Below, in pieces: positions 46,239 through 56,209 of a stretch of 64,000 nt of DNA (positions are counted from its first letter, which is position 1; each line of letters opens with the position of its first letter). The notes beneath the pieces were generated by a model. It saw only the letters and a program-made list of their open reading frames with translations, was not told where the DNA came from and made no database searches. The position numbers and the translations under genes are program-made. This stretch comes from Bin80 sp965220935 (GTDB lineage Bacteria; Bacteroidota; Rhodothermia; Rhodothermales; Bin80). The stretch spans positions 2,542,001 through 2,606,000 of the forward strand of contig OZ244857.1 of the NCBI GenBank assembly GCA_965220935.1, given 5' to 3'.

Positions 46239-48941
46239 TTATCTGAGAACTACCTGTAAGCCAAGATTGAATGACCTGGGCAATCCAAGGAAAACCTCAG
46301 CATCATCTGCGCGATTGAGTCCATTACCATTTCCTCGGAATGCATTGAATCTAGAATTATTTGTAGCATCTTGAATGTAAAACGAGTCAAATACATTAAA
46401 GACATTGGCAAATATACGAACTTGACTTATTCCGACTTGGCGAGGAATCGTATATCCGATATTGATGTCAAAAACGCTATACCCTGGAATCTGCCATACT
46501 GACTCTCCAGCTTGATCGCTATTTGTGCGACTGATTGGATCAAAATCTGCATAGTAGTTTGAGTAGGTGCGTCCAGTGAATTTGGCATACATTCCTTTCA
46601 CGGGAAATACGCTGACTGCATAGGCAAGCTGAGTTTGGGGTGCATCACCGACTTTGAGATCTTTTACATACAGCGAAACGGTCTCTTGGGTAGATGGATC
46701 GGATCTGTCTGGTGTATATCTGGAAGAGACATCATCTGTGTATCTCCAGTTACCAATTGAAAGTGCAACATCGCCGCGAATAAGGCGCAAGGGTTGATAA
46801 GCAATCTCTGCTTCTATTCCTTGATGTACAGCATTCAATCCGAGAATATTTATCAATCCATCGTCTCCATCTTCTACGACAACCGTACGCGTAATTGTCC
46901 TGTCATTCCATACCGTGTTGTAGAAACTCACCGTGGCATTCAATGTGCGGCTAGGAGATTCAAATGAAGCACCAGCCTCAAATGATTGGAATTGTTCATT
47001 CTTTGGGTCTGGATTCAGGACACCTGTAATATCATTGAGCGCTCCATCAAGAATCGGCACTTTTGAAACCAATCCAGCATTCACAAAGACAGAAATCAAT
47101 TCACTCGTTTTATAGGATGCGCCGCCTTTTATTTGATAACCACCGATTCGATCCGTTTCTATCGTAAATGTGTTTCCATCACCAGCATCACGGAAGAAAT
47201 CCTCGTGTGCATACTTGATGGTTGAATATCCGCCCATGGCATAAGCATAAATTCGGTCACCCGAGTATGCGCCTTGGAGATAGCCTCCCAACCAATCAAC
47301 TGTATTGGTGTTGTTGTAATTAAACTTATCGCCCGCCTGGAGAAGTTGTCCTCCATCAGGCCAAAAGTCACTATCCGATCGCCTGTAGCCGCTTCCACCT
47401 AACAGATCGCGTACAGTCCGGTAATGCTGAATAGATGCCGTCCGCCAGTCAATACCGGTTTCAACTGTCAGTGACTCTGTTACATTATATCTTAATTTTG
47501 AAATCGCACCGATCGTCCACTGAACATTATGACTATTGCGGAGGATGCCTCGAGATTCACCATTTTCTGAGTTCTCTGCTATGGTTGCATCGTAATCCAC
47601 GACCCGAGAGGGCCCATTGTAATTCCAGACCATACGCCCATGGGTTCCAGTTCCACCGCCTTTGCCTCCTGAATAATAGAGCACATTTGACCATAAGGCG
47701 CGGTCACTGAGCTGTGCAAAATAGTTAAGATTGATCTGAGGTTTATGGAAGAAATTTTCTCGTTCATTGATCTGATCAGCTGAGTTTCGTGTCGCACGCC
47801 CAAAGCCATTATGCTGCTCGGTGGAGTAGGAAGAAGAAACTGGGGAGACATTCTGATTCCAACGTCGTCCGCCTTCACTAAACGTTTCAAGAATTTCTGT
47901 AATCGTTGCATCGTCGAGTCCGTCCTTCTCAAAAACTTCTCTAGCAAAACCATGATCATACGCTGCGATATTTTGCCGATACAGATTTTGGCCATGGCGC
48001 TGAGGTGCGCCCACTGCATAGAAATCAACTCTGTGTTTGTTATTGATATTCCACGCCGCAGCGGCATAGTAAGCCCAGGCATCCGTCCATGTACCGTCAT
48101 AGTACCCATTGCCTGTCTTACGGACGCCATTGACCGTAAATGCAAAGCGATTATTGATGAGTCCAGTAGACGCGGAGATGGTTGATTTAAGGAATCCATC
48201 ATTGCCAAATTCCTGCTTTAATAGTACTCGGCGACGATTGGCACTTGGATCGGTAATGATATTGAGTGTACCGCCAATCGATGGTGTTGCCAAATTGACC
48301 GCTGAGAGTCCTCTCTGTAACTGAATAGACGTTGTTGCATCCCCTACGCCATCCCAGTTTGACCAGTAGACCCATCCATTTTCCATATCGTTAACGGGAA
48401 CACCATTAATCATGACCGCAACATTTCTCTGATTGAATCCACGCACATTCACGCGTGCATCTCCAGCGCCTCCCCCCTGTGCAGTGCTATATACCGATGG
48501 CGTTGAATTGAGAACTAAAGGAACATCGCGAGAACCAAGTTCGCGTTCTATCTGCAATTTTTCGACGTCCGAATATGCGACTGGTGTTTGACGATTCAAG
48601 GCCCTGGAAGCGAACACCTCCATGGCTTCAAGTGCTTGACTTGAAGCCTCTAGTGTAAAATTCACCGTCAGATCAACATTTCCAAGTGTAATGAATTGAG
48701 AGACTGGTTCATACCCTAAAAAAGAGACATCAAGCTCGTAGTTGCCAGACGTTAATGAAGAAATTTCAAATCTTCCATCCGCGTCAGTAGCAGAACCAGT
48801 CACAGTCCCTGCAACAATGACTGTCGCGCCTGGAAGCGGCAGTCCAGTATCAGCATCAGTGACGACACCAGAAACAGTACTCTGTGTATATGCAACATTA
48901 GCAATGAAGAGTGTAGCTATAATAGTAACAAAAGTTTTCAT
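46239..48941 (-). CDS. TonB-dependent outer-membrane receptor
   Basis: A 900-residue receptor. A signal peptide (1-19, MKTFVTIIATLFIANVAYTQ) is followed by a CarboxypepD_reg-like domain (about 20-105, GVVTDADTGLPLPGATVIVA). The plug is about 110-230 (LNSTPSVYSTAQGGGAGDAR, VNVRGFNQRNVAVMINGVPV, NDMENGWVYWSNWDGVGDAT). The 22-strand barrel runs to a C-terminal aromatic strand (SFNLGLQVVLR). It imports a substrate that cannot be told from sequence, using energy from TonB-ExbBD. No SusD-like gene is next to it, so it is not a SusCD pair. It is transcribed alone. The 500-bp upstream region is gene-free and is the likely site of control. Confidence 0.92.
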   Translation of the reverse strand: MKTFVTIIATLFIANVAYTQSTVSGVVTDADTGLPLPGATVIVAGTVTGSATDADGRFEISSLTSGNYELDVSFLGYEPVSQFITLGNVDLTVNFTLEASSQALEAMEVFASRALNRQTPVAYSDVEKLQIERELGSRDVPLVLNSTPSVYSTAQGGGAGDARVNVRGFNQRNVAVMINGVPVNDMENGWVYWSNWDGVGDATTSIQLQRGLSAVNLATPSIGGTLNIITDPSANRRRVLLKQEFGNDGFLKSTISASTGLINNRFAFTVNGVRKTGNGYYDGTWTDAWAYYAAAAWNINNKHRVDFYAVGAPQRHGQNLYRQNIAAYDHGFAREVFEKDGLDDATITEILETFSEGGRRWNQNVSPVSSSYSTEQHNGFGRATRNSADQINERENFFHKPQINLNYFAQLSDRALWSNVLYYSGGKGGGTGTHGRMVWNYNGPSRVVDYDATIAENSENGESRGILRNSHNVQWTIGAISKLRYNVTESLTVETGIDWRTASIQHYRTVRDLLGGSGYRRSDSDFWPDGGQLLQAGDKFNYNNTNTVDWLGGYLQGAYSGDRIYAYAMGGYSTIKYAHEDFFRDAGDGNTFTIETDRIGGYQIKGGASYKTSELISVFVNAGLVSKVPILDGALNDITGVLNPDPKNEQFQSFEAGASFESPSRTLNATVSFYNTVWNDRTITRTVVVEDGDDGLINILGLNAVHQGIEAEIAYQPLRLIRGDVALSIGNWRYTDDVSSRYTPDRSDPSTQETVSLYVKDLKVGDAPQTQLAYAVSVFPVKGMYAKFTGRTYSNYYADFDPISRTNSDQAGESVWQIPGYSVFDINIGYTIPRQVGISQVRIFANVFNVFDSFYIQDATNNSRFNAFRGNGNGLNRADDAEVFLGLPRSFNLGLQVVLR

Positions 48942-49451
48942 GTTGAGAAGTTAGGAAAGAGATAGTTACTTAAAATCAGTTAAACATGACAAAACGACAA
49001 AATCCCTCTTTGAATGTTACCCCTGAGTTATCATTTAATTAAATTTTATTAAGTCCAAGATGATCACACTCATGAGGCTTAAAAATAACGGTTTTTATTC
49101 TAAATTTCCAGAATTGTTCAAGAGTTTTCTCTTAATCAGTGACGAATTTGTACAATGACCGCCTCAATACCGTAATGTCTCAGGTATGGGATGTATTTTA
49201 TACAAAATTAATGAGAGTTCCTCTCAGGTTCTTCGTTTACCACAATAAAATCTATTCTGAACAATTTAATAAGGACATCAACTTAGCATGTCTGTAGCGA
49301 TTGATTTAGGATGAAGAATACGGCTCATTTCATTGCATGTATCATTGACCCATCCACATCATGCATTCTCAATCTTAATTTATTCAATGTTGATTTGAAA
49401 CTGTAATCAAACATTATGTTTGAATTATTACATACGTGTTTTATCATTTTC
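48942..49451. other. Gene-free stretch upstream of the TonB receptor
   Basis: About 510 bp, A/T-rich, no convincing coding segment, no clear operator or riboswitch fold by eye. It contains the divergent promoter regions for the receptor and for the decayed Panacea locus. Confidence 0.4.
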
Positions 49452-49971
49452 ATGCCAGAATCTATGTCTCCCTATGATCAAGATCCTTTTGCATCTAACC
49501 TTTTGTTGTAGCATATCTGCTTAACCAGGCTCAAAACAAAAAGCCAGACGGTTTGGCTCCCCTCCAAATTACTAAGCTCGCCTATATTTGTCATGGTTGG
49601 TCACTTGCAGGACTTGACCGCCCACTGTTCAATAATTCAAATAAACAGATCCAGGCTTGGAAATATGGACCCGTAGTTGTTAAGATATACGAGATGTTGA
49701 AGAGATTTGGACGCTCTCCTGTTACTCTTGATAAATTGAAGGAGTCTAACAAGCCTACCAGAGGCCTAAGTAGTTACAATCAAATTTGAATCCAATCATT
49801 GAACAGGATGTTGAGATTAAATTACAGCATCATCCAGAACTTAAAAAAGCATTAGATTGGATATTTAATGTATACATGGATTATAGCGGCAGTAAATTGA
49901 TTGCTCTAGCACGCAGACCTGAAAGCCCCTGGGATCAGTGTAGATCCAGAGGAATGAAAGCCTGCTCCTAA
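49452..49971 (+). pseudogene. Panacea (DUF4065) protein, frameshifted
   Basis: The start MPESMSPYDQDPFASNLLL is followed by a stop. One base out, the protein continues VAYLLNQAQNKKPDGLAPLQ and ITKLAYICHGWSLAGLDRPL, with the Panacea landmark IQAWKYGPVVVKIYEMLKRF. A second shift after TRGLSSYNQI leads to QDVEIKLQHHPELKKALDWI and FNVYMDYSGSKLIALARRPE followed by SPWDQ. All Panacea motifs of the intact gene at 4764-5309 are matched. At least two frameshifts make it non-functional. Confidence 0.85.
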
Positions 49972-50058
49972 CAAGTGGAGGTCGGCATGTTCCAGATTAT
50001 ATTACAAAATTTAGGGTTTCGTATTCAAAAGAAGATTCTCTGTTTGACTTGCCGATGA

Positions 50059-50280
50059 TCATTCACACGAAGTAGAATTAAAGTCGTCTTCCCCGCTCGC
50101 TTTATTGGCGCAGCAATACCTAAAGACCTTCCATTATGGGTCAGGGAAGTGTTGCTCTATACTATCACCGCTGTCTTCCTCATTGCATTGGTTAATTATG
50201 GTTCTGCCCACCTTCAACAAATAATGTGTCAATGGGGATGGGATAGACAATGTGAGCACCGACCAGAGGGCTGGAACTGA
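50059..50280 (+). pseudogene. Membrane-peptide remnant downstream of the dead Panacea gene
   Basis: An open frame without a usable start: FPARFIGAAIPKDLPLWVRE, a hydrophobic helix VLLYTITAVFLIALVNYGSA, then HLQQIMCQWGWDRQCEHRPE and a stop. It has the same design as the 82-residue partner at 4526-4774 (one helix near the C-terminus, aromatic tail) without clear sequence similarity. I infer a decayed toxin partner. Confidence 0.5.
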
Positions 50281-50562
50281 GCACTGTTTCCCTGATTCAT
50301 CACAACTTCTCGTATCATCTTGGTTCTGTCATCAATAGAAAGATGTCTTGATTATTCAATAATGTAACCTCACCCTCCTTTTATATCACCGAAATAATCA
50401 ATGCAATCTGATGTTGCATACCTTGGAAGTTGCCTTTAAGAATTCTGTTTATCTGTGCGAAGGGGTATGTGTGATTATTGTGTTGACAATATAATCTATC
50501 ATACCTATTTTTCCAGTATATTTGATCAATCAAATGTATCAAGATCAATAAAATCAAAGTCA

Positions 50563-53070
50563 ATGCTAGGTCAGGGGCATCTCCTCAATTCATATCAAAT
50601 TCAATCCGTCATAGGTCATGGCGGGTTTGGCGTTGTTTATAAAGGCATTCATAGAGAATTGGAGTCTGATGTCGCCATTAAGGAATACTTTCCGTCCGAG
50701 TTATGTATCCGACAGGATAATGTAGTTGTACACAGTAAACCTGAATTTCAATCTGCATTTGACGAAAATCTGAATCGCTTTATTAAAGAGGCACAGCAGC
50801 TACAAAAGTTTAGGAGTTCCCCGAATATCGTGACCTGCACGGATCTTTTTCGTGCTAATGGTACCGCGTACATCGTTATGGAATATGTTGATGGATTACC
50901 TCTGTCTGTATTGCTAGAACGCCGAGAATCTCATGGCAAGCCATTCACTGAGCAGGACATGCTACAAGTGATCCTGCCATTGCTGAATGCCCTGCAAACC
51001 GTTCATGAATTAGGAGTTTGTCATCGCGATATCAAACCATCTAATATTCTGATACGGAGTTCCGATAGCACCCCCGTTTTGATAGACTTTGGTGCTGCAA
51101 AACACGAAATCAGTCGAGATACGAAATCATTTGCTCCTTACTCGGATGGCTATGCAGCCATGGAGCAGATCGGCGAGGGCGAAATCGGAACTTGGACGGA
51201 TATCTACGGGATCGGCGCCCTGATGTGGAGAATGGTGGCAGGTGGCAATCCACCGTATTCCCCACCAAACCCTCACAGTAGTCAAAAAAGAGCCTTTGAG
51301 TTAATGCAAGGACGAAGAGATCCCTTACCTTCGGCTGTTGAGATTGGTGGACGCCAGTTTTCAGAAAGGACTCTGCTTACTATTGATAATTGTCTGGCAA
51401 TTAATGTAAGAGATCGTATTCAAGATTGTGCGCAATTATTGGAGTCTCTAAATAATGAGGATGACATAGATCGTGACGCTCCCCAAAATTTCGCATCGCA
51501 AGGAGAAAAAAATGATATAAACTCCGACTCTCTACATCAAACTACTGCACAACCATCTCGCAAAAAATCTGATCAGAAAAACAAAAACTTGCCTCCTAAA
51601 GCGCTAGTGCTGTCTTTAGGCATTCTCTTAATCTTTATCATTATCGGCATAGTGATGATCACAAAGAATGAGGCAGTCATAACCGGAGATAATACACTGG
51701 AGGAAATCATCAAGGCTGCAAATCGTGGGCAGGCTTCAGCCCAATCTATTCTTGGGGAGCGTTATTATCATGGCGACGGCGTTGAACAAGATTATACAGA
51801 GGCCATCAAATGGCTACGCTTAGCGGCTGAAGAGGGAGACGCTAACGCACAGTTCTATCTCGGTCTCAGCCATTCTCTGGGTCAGGGCGTAGTTCAGGAC
51901 GACCGTGAAGCGCTTAAATGGCATAGATTAGCCGCTCAACAAGGAATCGCTGAATCACAGTTCTATTTAGGGCTCATCTACGATTCTGGAAATGGTGTGC
52001 CCGAAAATGATAGGGAAGCCGTCAAATGGTATCGTCTTGCAGCTGAACAAGGATATGATAATGCTCAATATTATCTCGGACTCAGCTATGACCTCGGTGA
52101 AGGGGTCATTGAAAACGATAGTGAGGCCGTGAAATGGTATCGTCAAGCTGCTAATCAAGGACATGCCGATGCGCAGTTCTATCTTGGACTCAGCTATGAT
52201 ATTGGCGAGGGAGTACTGGAGAACGATCAGGAAGCCGTCAATTGGTACCGTCGCGCAGCTGACCAGGGGCACGCCGATGCTCAGTTTCATCTGGGAATGA
52301 TCTACTCCCTTGGAGATGGTGTCCTTGCAAACGATCAACAAGCCATCACATGGTATCGACAAGCTGCTCTGCAAGGACATGCAGAAGCACAACTCTCTTT
52401 AGGGCTTACCTATGATTCTGGTAAAGGTGTACCCGAAAACGATACGGAGGCGGTCAAATGGTATCGTTTAGCGGCTGAACAGGGCGATGCCAATGCTCAA
52501 TATTATCTCGGTCTCAGCTATGACCTCGGTGAAGGAGTCATTGAAAACGATAGCGAGGCCGTCAATTGGTACCGCCGCGCAGCTGACCAGGGGCACGCCG
52601 ATGCTCAGTTTCATCTGGGAATGAGCTACTCCCTTGGAGATGGTGTCCTTGCAAACGATCAACAAGCCATCACATGGTATCGACAAGCTGCTCTGCAAGG
52701 ACATGCAGAAGCACAACTCTCTTTAGGACTTGTCTATGATTCTGGCAAAGGTGTACCCGAAAACGACAGGGAGGCGGTCAAATGGTATCGTTTAGCGGCT
52801 GAACAGGGCGATGCCAATGCTCAATATTATCTCGGTCTCAGCTATGACCTCGGTGAAGGAGTCATTCAAAATGATGCGATGGCGGTCAAATGGTATCACC
52901 GCGCAGCTGTCCAAGGGCATGCCGATGCGCAATTCCTGCTCGGACTCAACTATTACCTTGGTGAAGGTTTCCCTAAAAATGACATGTTAGCTATAAGATG
53001 GTATCGTCTTGCTGCAGAGCAAGGACATCCAGAGGCACGAGCTGAACTTTCAAGGCTCCTAAATCAATAA
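50563..53070 (+). CDS. Ser/Thr protein kinase with transmembrane helix and 12 Sel1 repeats
   Basis: The frame is open from 50455, but the paralogue at 53134 starts at the equivalent of Met 50563 (MLGQGHLLNSYQIQSVIGHG), so I use that. The product is about 835 residues. The kinase domain (about 10-285) is complete: glycine loop IGHGGFGVVYKG, Lys in VAIKEYFPSEL, HRDIKPSN catalytic loop, DFGAAK metal loop. One helix (about 346-366, VLSLGILLIFIIIGIVMI) follows. Then come twelve 36-residue Sel1 repeats (type AQYYLGLSYDLGEGVIENDS), probably outside the inner membrane, forming a protein-binding solenoid. It heads the phospho-signalling cluster and would phosphorylate FHA partners in response to an envelope signal (inference). 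Confidence 0.92.
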   Translation: MLGQGHLLNSYQIQSVIGHGGFGVVYKGIHRELESDVAIKEYFPSELCIRQDNVVVHSKPEFQSAFDENLNRFIKEAQQLQKFRSSPNIVTCTDLFRANGTAYIVMEYVDGLPLSVLLERRESHGKPFTEQDMLQVILPLLNALQTVHELGVCHRDIKPSNILIRSSDSTPVLIDFGAAKHEISRDTKSFAPYSDGYAAMEQIGEGEIGTWTDIYGIGALMWRMVAGGNPPYSPPNPHSSQKRAFELMQGRRDPLPSAVEIGGRQFSERTLLTIDNCLAINVRDRIQDCAQLLESLNNEDDIDRDAPQNFASQGEKNDINSDSLHQTTAQPSRKKSDQKNKNLPPKALVLSLGILLIFIIIGIVMITKNEAVITGDNTLEEIIKAANRGQASAQSILGERYYHGDGVEQDYTEAIKWLRLAAEEGDANAQFYLGLSHSLGQGVVQDDREALKWHRLAAQQGIAESQFYLGLIYDSGNGVPENDREAVKWYRLAAEQGYDNAQYYLGLSYDLGEGVIENDSEAVKWYRQAANQGHADAQFYLGLSYDIGEGVLENDQEAVNWYRRAADQGHADAQFHLGMIYSLGDGVLANDQQAITWYRQAALQGHAEAQLSLGLTYDSGKGVPENDTEAVKWYRLAAEQGDANAQYYLGLSYDLGEGVIENDSEAVNWYRRAADQGHADAQFHLGMSYSLGDGVLANDQQAITWYRQAALQGHAEAQLSLGLVYDSGKGVPENDREAVKWYRLAAEQGDANAQYYLGLSYDLGEGVIQNDAMAVKWYHRAAVQGHADAQFLLGLNYYLGEGFPKNDMLAIRWYRLAAEQGHPEARAELSRLLNQ
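52237..52884 (+). repeat. 324-bp tandem duplication of three Sel1 repeats
   Basis: The block 52237-52560 recurs almost unchanged at 52561-52884 (both start GTCAATTGGTACC). It covers exactly three Sel1 units (3 x 108 bp). The DNA identity includes silent positions, so the duplication is recent and the repeat number may vary between strains. Confidence 0.85.
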
Positions 53071-53133
53071 AACCTGAATGTTTGTTGATGTTAGAGATGC
53101 ACATCGCACTCGTGGTAGAATCGAAAAACGAGT

Positions 53134-54651
53134 ATGTTAAACGAAGGATACTTTCTCAATTCATATAAAATTCAATCCGTCATTGGACATGGTGGATTTG
53201 GCATCGTCTACAAGGGGACGCACAAAGAGTTGAATATTGAGGTCGCCATTAAGGAATACTTTCCTTCCGAGCTATCTATTCGGCGAGGCCATACAGTGCA
53301 CCCCAAAAAACTTGAATCTCAGCCAGCATTTGAAGAAAATCTAGATCGATTTATTCAAGAAGCGCAACAACTACAAAATTTTCGAAATTGCCCAAATATC
53401 GTCACATGCAGAGATCTATTCCGCGCCAATGGCACCGCTTATATCATTATGGATTTTGTCCATGGATTACCACTGTCATCACTACTGGAACAACGTGAAG
53501 GCCTTGGTGAGCCATTTACTCAGCAGGACCTGCTACAGGTCATTGTTCCACTAGTTAACGGAGTTCAGACCATCCATGAATCGGATGTTTGCCACAGAGA
53601 TATTAAACCATCCAATATTTTGATACGAAGTTCAGACCGTGCTCCTGTTCTGATAGACTTTGGCGCTGCAAAACATGAAGTCAGCAAAGACACTAAATCA
53701 TCCGCGCCTTACTCTGACGGCTACGCTGCCATGGAGCAGATAGGCGATGGAGAAATCGGGCCTTGGACGGATATCTACGGAATAGGCGCTGTCATGTGGA
53801 GAATGGTGGCAGGTGGCAATCCACCTTTCTCACCTCCGAACCCACTGCCTACTCAGCAAAGAGTCTTAAAAGTGATTCAGGGATACCATGATCCACTCCC
53901 ATCTGCCAAAGAAATCGGAGATGGACGCTTTTCAGATGATCTTCTGCATACAATTGATCGCTGCTTAACAATTAATCCGAATGACAGGATTAAAAGTTGT
54001 CACGCTCTGCTGTCAATACTGTCAGACTCTGGTGTACAAACACCTCCAACTATTTCACCGAGGCCAGTCATTTCAGAGCATGATATTGGAAAGCCCCCCA
54101 CTCATCAGATTCGTCAAATCTTTAACACTGTTAACCTCAAGAATTTCTCATTAATGATGATTGGAGGAACTCTCACAATCATAGGTGTTATTGTTACGGT
54201 TAATCACAGTCATGATCTTGCAAATGCCTACCTAAAAAATCTGGAATTACTCAACACCATTAGTAGTACACTCTGGACCGCTTTGCTTAGCTCCATAGGC
54301 TTCTGGATTCTCACTTGGACTACTCCCTTTTTTAGAACTAAATACTACACACATTCTCATCCGAAAATACATGCTGAAGGGCAAGCACAGACTACCGCCT
54401 CCCAGAATAAATTGAATAAGAACCTAAAAAATTTGGCCGTGTTATGCCTTCAACTCATTAGCATGTATGTCTTTTTTATTGGTATATTTGTATCCATTTA
54501 TTATATTACGCACCTTGTAGTTCGCCCTCGATGGCTATTACTGCTCAATGATATAAAAAGCGATCTACTTGGTGCATCAATTCTCGTAGTTCTATTCATT
54601 GCGATAGGCTTATTCACTTTTCGAGTCGCGTGTAATTATTTGAAAAAATGA
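53134..54651 (+). CDS. Ser/Thr protein kinase with four transmembrane helices
   Basis: A 505-residue paralogue of the preceding kinase (same start, MLNEGYFLNSYKIQSVIGHG). The kinase domain (about 10-285) has IGHGGFGIVYKG, VAIKEYFPSEL, CHRDIKPSN and IDFGAAKHEV, all intact. Instead of Sel1 repeats the C-terminal part has four hydrophobic segments: about 337-356 (LMMIGGTLTIIGVIVTV), 380-402 (TLWTALLSSIGFWILTW), 435-462 (VLCLQLISMYVFFIGIFVSI) and 477-500 (GASILVVLFIAIGLFTF). It follows 63 nt after the first kinase and precedes the channel gene by about 90 nt. The membrane part could contact the MotA/ExbB-like channel encoded next (inference). Confidence 0.92.
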   Translation: MLNEGYFLNSYKIQSVIGHGGFGIVYKGTHKELNIEVAIKEYFPSELSIRRGHTVHPKKLESQPAFEENLDRFIQEAQQLQNFRNCPNIVTCRDLFRANGTAYIIMDFVHGLPLSSLLEQREGLGEPFTQQDLLQVIVPLVNGVQTIHESDVCHRDIKPSNILIRSSDRAPVLIDFGAAKHEVSKDTKSSAPYSDGYAAMEQIGDGEIGPWTDIYGIGAVMWRMVAGGNPPFSPPNPLPTQQRVLKVIQGYHDPLPSAKEIGDGRFSDDLLHTIDRCLTINPNDRIKSCHALLSILSDSGVQTPPTISPRPVISEHDIGKPPTHQIRQIFNTVNLKNFSLMMIGGTLTIIGVIVTVNHSHDLANAYLKNLELLNTISSTLWTALLSSIGFWILTWTTPFFRTKYYTHSHPKIHAEGQAQTTASQNKLNKNLKNLAVLCLQLISMYVFFIGIFVSIYYITHLVVRPRWLLLLNDIKSDLLGASILVVLFIAIGLFTFRVACNYLKK

Positions 54652-54744
54652 TCTTTTTTAGAAATACTGTCAACCATCAGAAAACGCAAGACAACATTTT
54701 CGCCTTTAAGTTTGATTGCTAATCATGTGTGTTAAACTTGATTG

Positions 54745-55566
54745 ATGACTACTATAAATCTTCTTGACCTTAAGGAATCAAATAGTCGCGCTTTGGGCAT
54801 TTTAGTCGCCATCGCGATTGGATCTTTATTAATCACATTGGCTTCCTTTTTACTACCTACTCCTGAGGTAGGAAGCACAAAAACCTATCTTTCAGCTGTA
54901 TTATTTGACCGTGGAAGCAACGTATACCCTTTCACCATTCAGAACTTTATGTGGCTCATGTTCTCCGCTGGAATTTCTGAAATCATTATGCGTTTTTCAA
55001 GAGCAAATTCTGAAATGCGTCAGCTTAAATCTCGATTACTTCCTGATGACGATGCGAGTATTCTTCGCTCTAAAGACCTGATTCCGATTTATCGGCGGAT
55101 CAAGAAATCTAAGAGACATCAAGACCACCGACTTCAGCGCATCATCCTGCGAGCAATCCAACAATTTCAAATTAGCCAATCTGTCAACCAGTCAAATAGT
55201 CTTGTAAATTCAAGTCTGGAATTGATGCAACACGAGATTGATTTGAAATACAATATGCTCCGATATTTGGTCTGGCTCATTCCTACTTTAGGCTTTATCG
55301 GAACCGTCATTGGAATTGCCATGGCATTGTCATCTGCGAATAACATGCCGAGTTTGGATGATTCTGAAGCAGTCAAAATGTGGTTCGGTGCCATGACCAG
55401 TAAACTTGGGCTGGCATTTAATACGACCTTTTTGGCTCTGGTGATGGCTGCAATTCTTGTATTTTTACAGCATATTGCCCAAGGTCGTGAAGAATCAGGG
55501 CTCAATGGAATAGGGCAATATGTAATGGATCATTTAATTAACCGTTTATACGAAGAAAAATCTTAA
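54745..55566 (+). CDS. MotA/TolQ/ExbB-family proton channel protein
   Basis: A 273-residue inner-membrane protein with four helices: about 17-37 (ALGILVAIAIGSLLITLASF), 63-83 (FTIQNFMWLMFSAGISEII), 172-196 (LVWLIPTLGFIGTVIGIAMA) and 221-243 (LGLAFNTTFLALVMAAILVF). The last two carry the family signature (GFIGTVIGI matching TolQ/ExbB GLFGTVxGI, and NTTFLALVMAA). A long cytoplasmic loop of charged helices (about 88-170) lies between helices 2 and 3. I use the ATG at 54745 rather than the TTG one codon earlier. MotA/TolQ/ExbB proteins form pentamers that use proton flow through a MotB/TolR/ExbD helix pair. The matching partner here is the VWA protein at 58448. It is spaced 4 nt from the FHA gene. 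Confidence 0.88.
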   Translation: MTTINLLDLKESNSRALGILVAIAIGSLLITLASFLLPTPEVGSTKTYLSAVLFDRGSNVYPFTIQNFMWLMFSAGISEIIMRFSRANSEMRQLKSRLLPDDDASILRSKDLIPIYRRIKKSKRHQDHRLQRIILRAIQQFQISQSVNQSNSLVNSSLELMQHEIDLKYNMLRYLVWLIPTLGFIGTVIGIAMALSSANNMPSLDDSEAVKMWFGAMTSKLGLAFNTTFLALVMAAILVFLQHIAQGREESGLNGIGQYVMDHLINRLYEEKS

Positions 55567-55570
55567 TCAC

Positions 55571-56209
55571 ATGGCAAAGAAACTCAACACTGACGGGCTC
55601 CCCGAAGATGTACCTACAAACATACCTGATAAGAGTAACGATCTGTTTGGCGGTGTGAATATTGATAGTGAAAAGTTCAAAAAATCTTTGAACCTTCCAG
55701 AGGAACCGCCAACCCGAATTGCCACAGGTGCAGAAGTATCTCCTGTGTCATCACCCAATTCTCCCTTCCCATCCAGTGACCCCGTCACACGAGTCGTTAT
55801 TGGTTCCAAAAAGCCAAGTGATATCAATCAACCATCGGCTTCCACATCATCAAATATCGTGTCCGATCCTGTCGTAGGGTGGGTTGTCATTATTGATGGA
55901 CCTGGAAAAGGGATAGGCCTGCAGATAGGATCTGGCCAGAACACATTGGCCCGAGGGCATCAAGCACGCGTTCAAATTGACTTTGGTGATCATGAAATTT
56001 CTCGTGAGTCACATTCAATCATCACCTATGATCCCAAACACAACAATTATTATATTCAGCCAGGACTAGGGACAAATTTGACCTACTTGGGTGAAGAACC
56101 TGTGCTGTCTCCTACTATGCTGTCACACGGTAGCCGAATCGTTATCGGTTCCACCACACTTCGCTTCATCGCATTGTGTGATGATTCATTTTCCTGGTCT
56201 GAGAATTAG
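55571..56209 (+). CDS. FHA-domain protein with phospho-acceptor-like linker
   Basis: A 212-residue cytoplasmic protein. Residues 1-100 are a Ser/Pro/Thr-rich linker containing two similar motifs, PTRIATG (about 43-49) and VTRVVIG (about 75-81). Both look like Thr phospho-acceptor sites of the pT-R-V type that FHA domains read. Residues about 105-212 are the FHA domain: GIGLQIGSGQNTLARGHQAR, the recognition loop DHEISRESHSIITYD, LTYLGEEPVL and LSHGSRIVIGSTTLRF. The role is probably to bind phosphorylated kinase or itself and to switch a partner, as GarA/Fha1 proteins do (inference). It ends directly at the start of the phosphatase gene. Confidence 0.88.
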   Translation: MAKKLNTDGLPEDVPTNIPDKSNDLFGGVNIDSEKFKKSLNLPEEPPTRIATGAEVSPVSSPNSPFPSSDPVTRVVIGSKKPSDINQPSASTSSNIVSDPVVGWVVIIDGPGKGIGLQIGSGQNTLARGHQARVQIDFGDHEISRESHSIITYDPKHNNYYIQPGLGTNLTYLGEEPVLSPTMLSHGSRIVIGSTTLRFIALCDDSFSWSEN

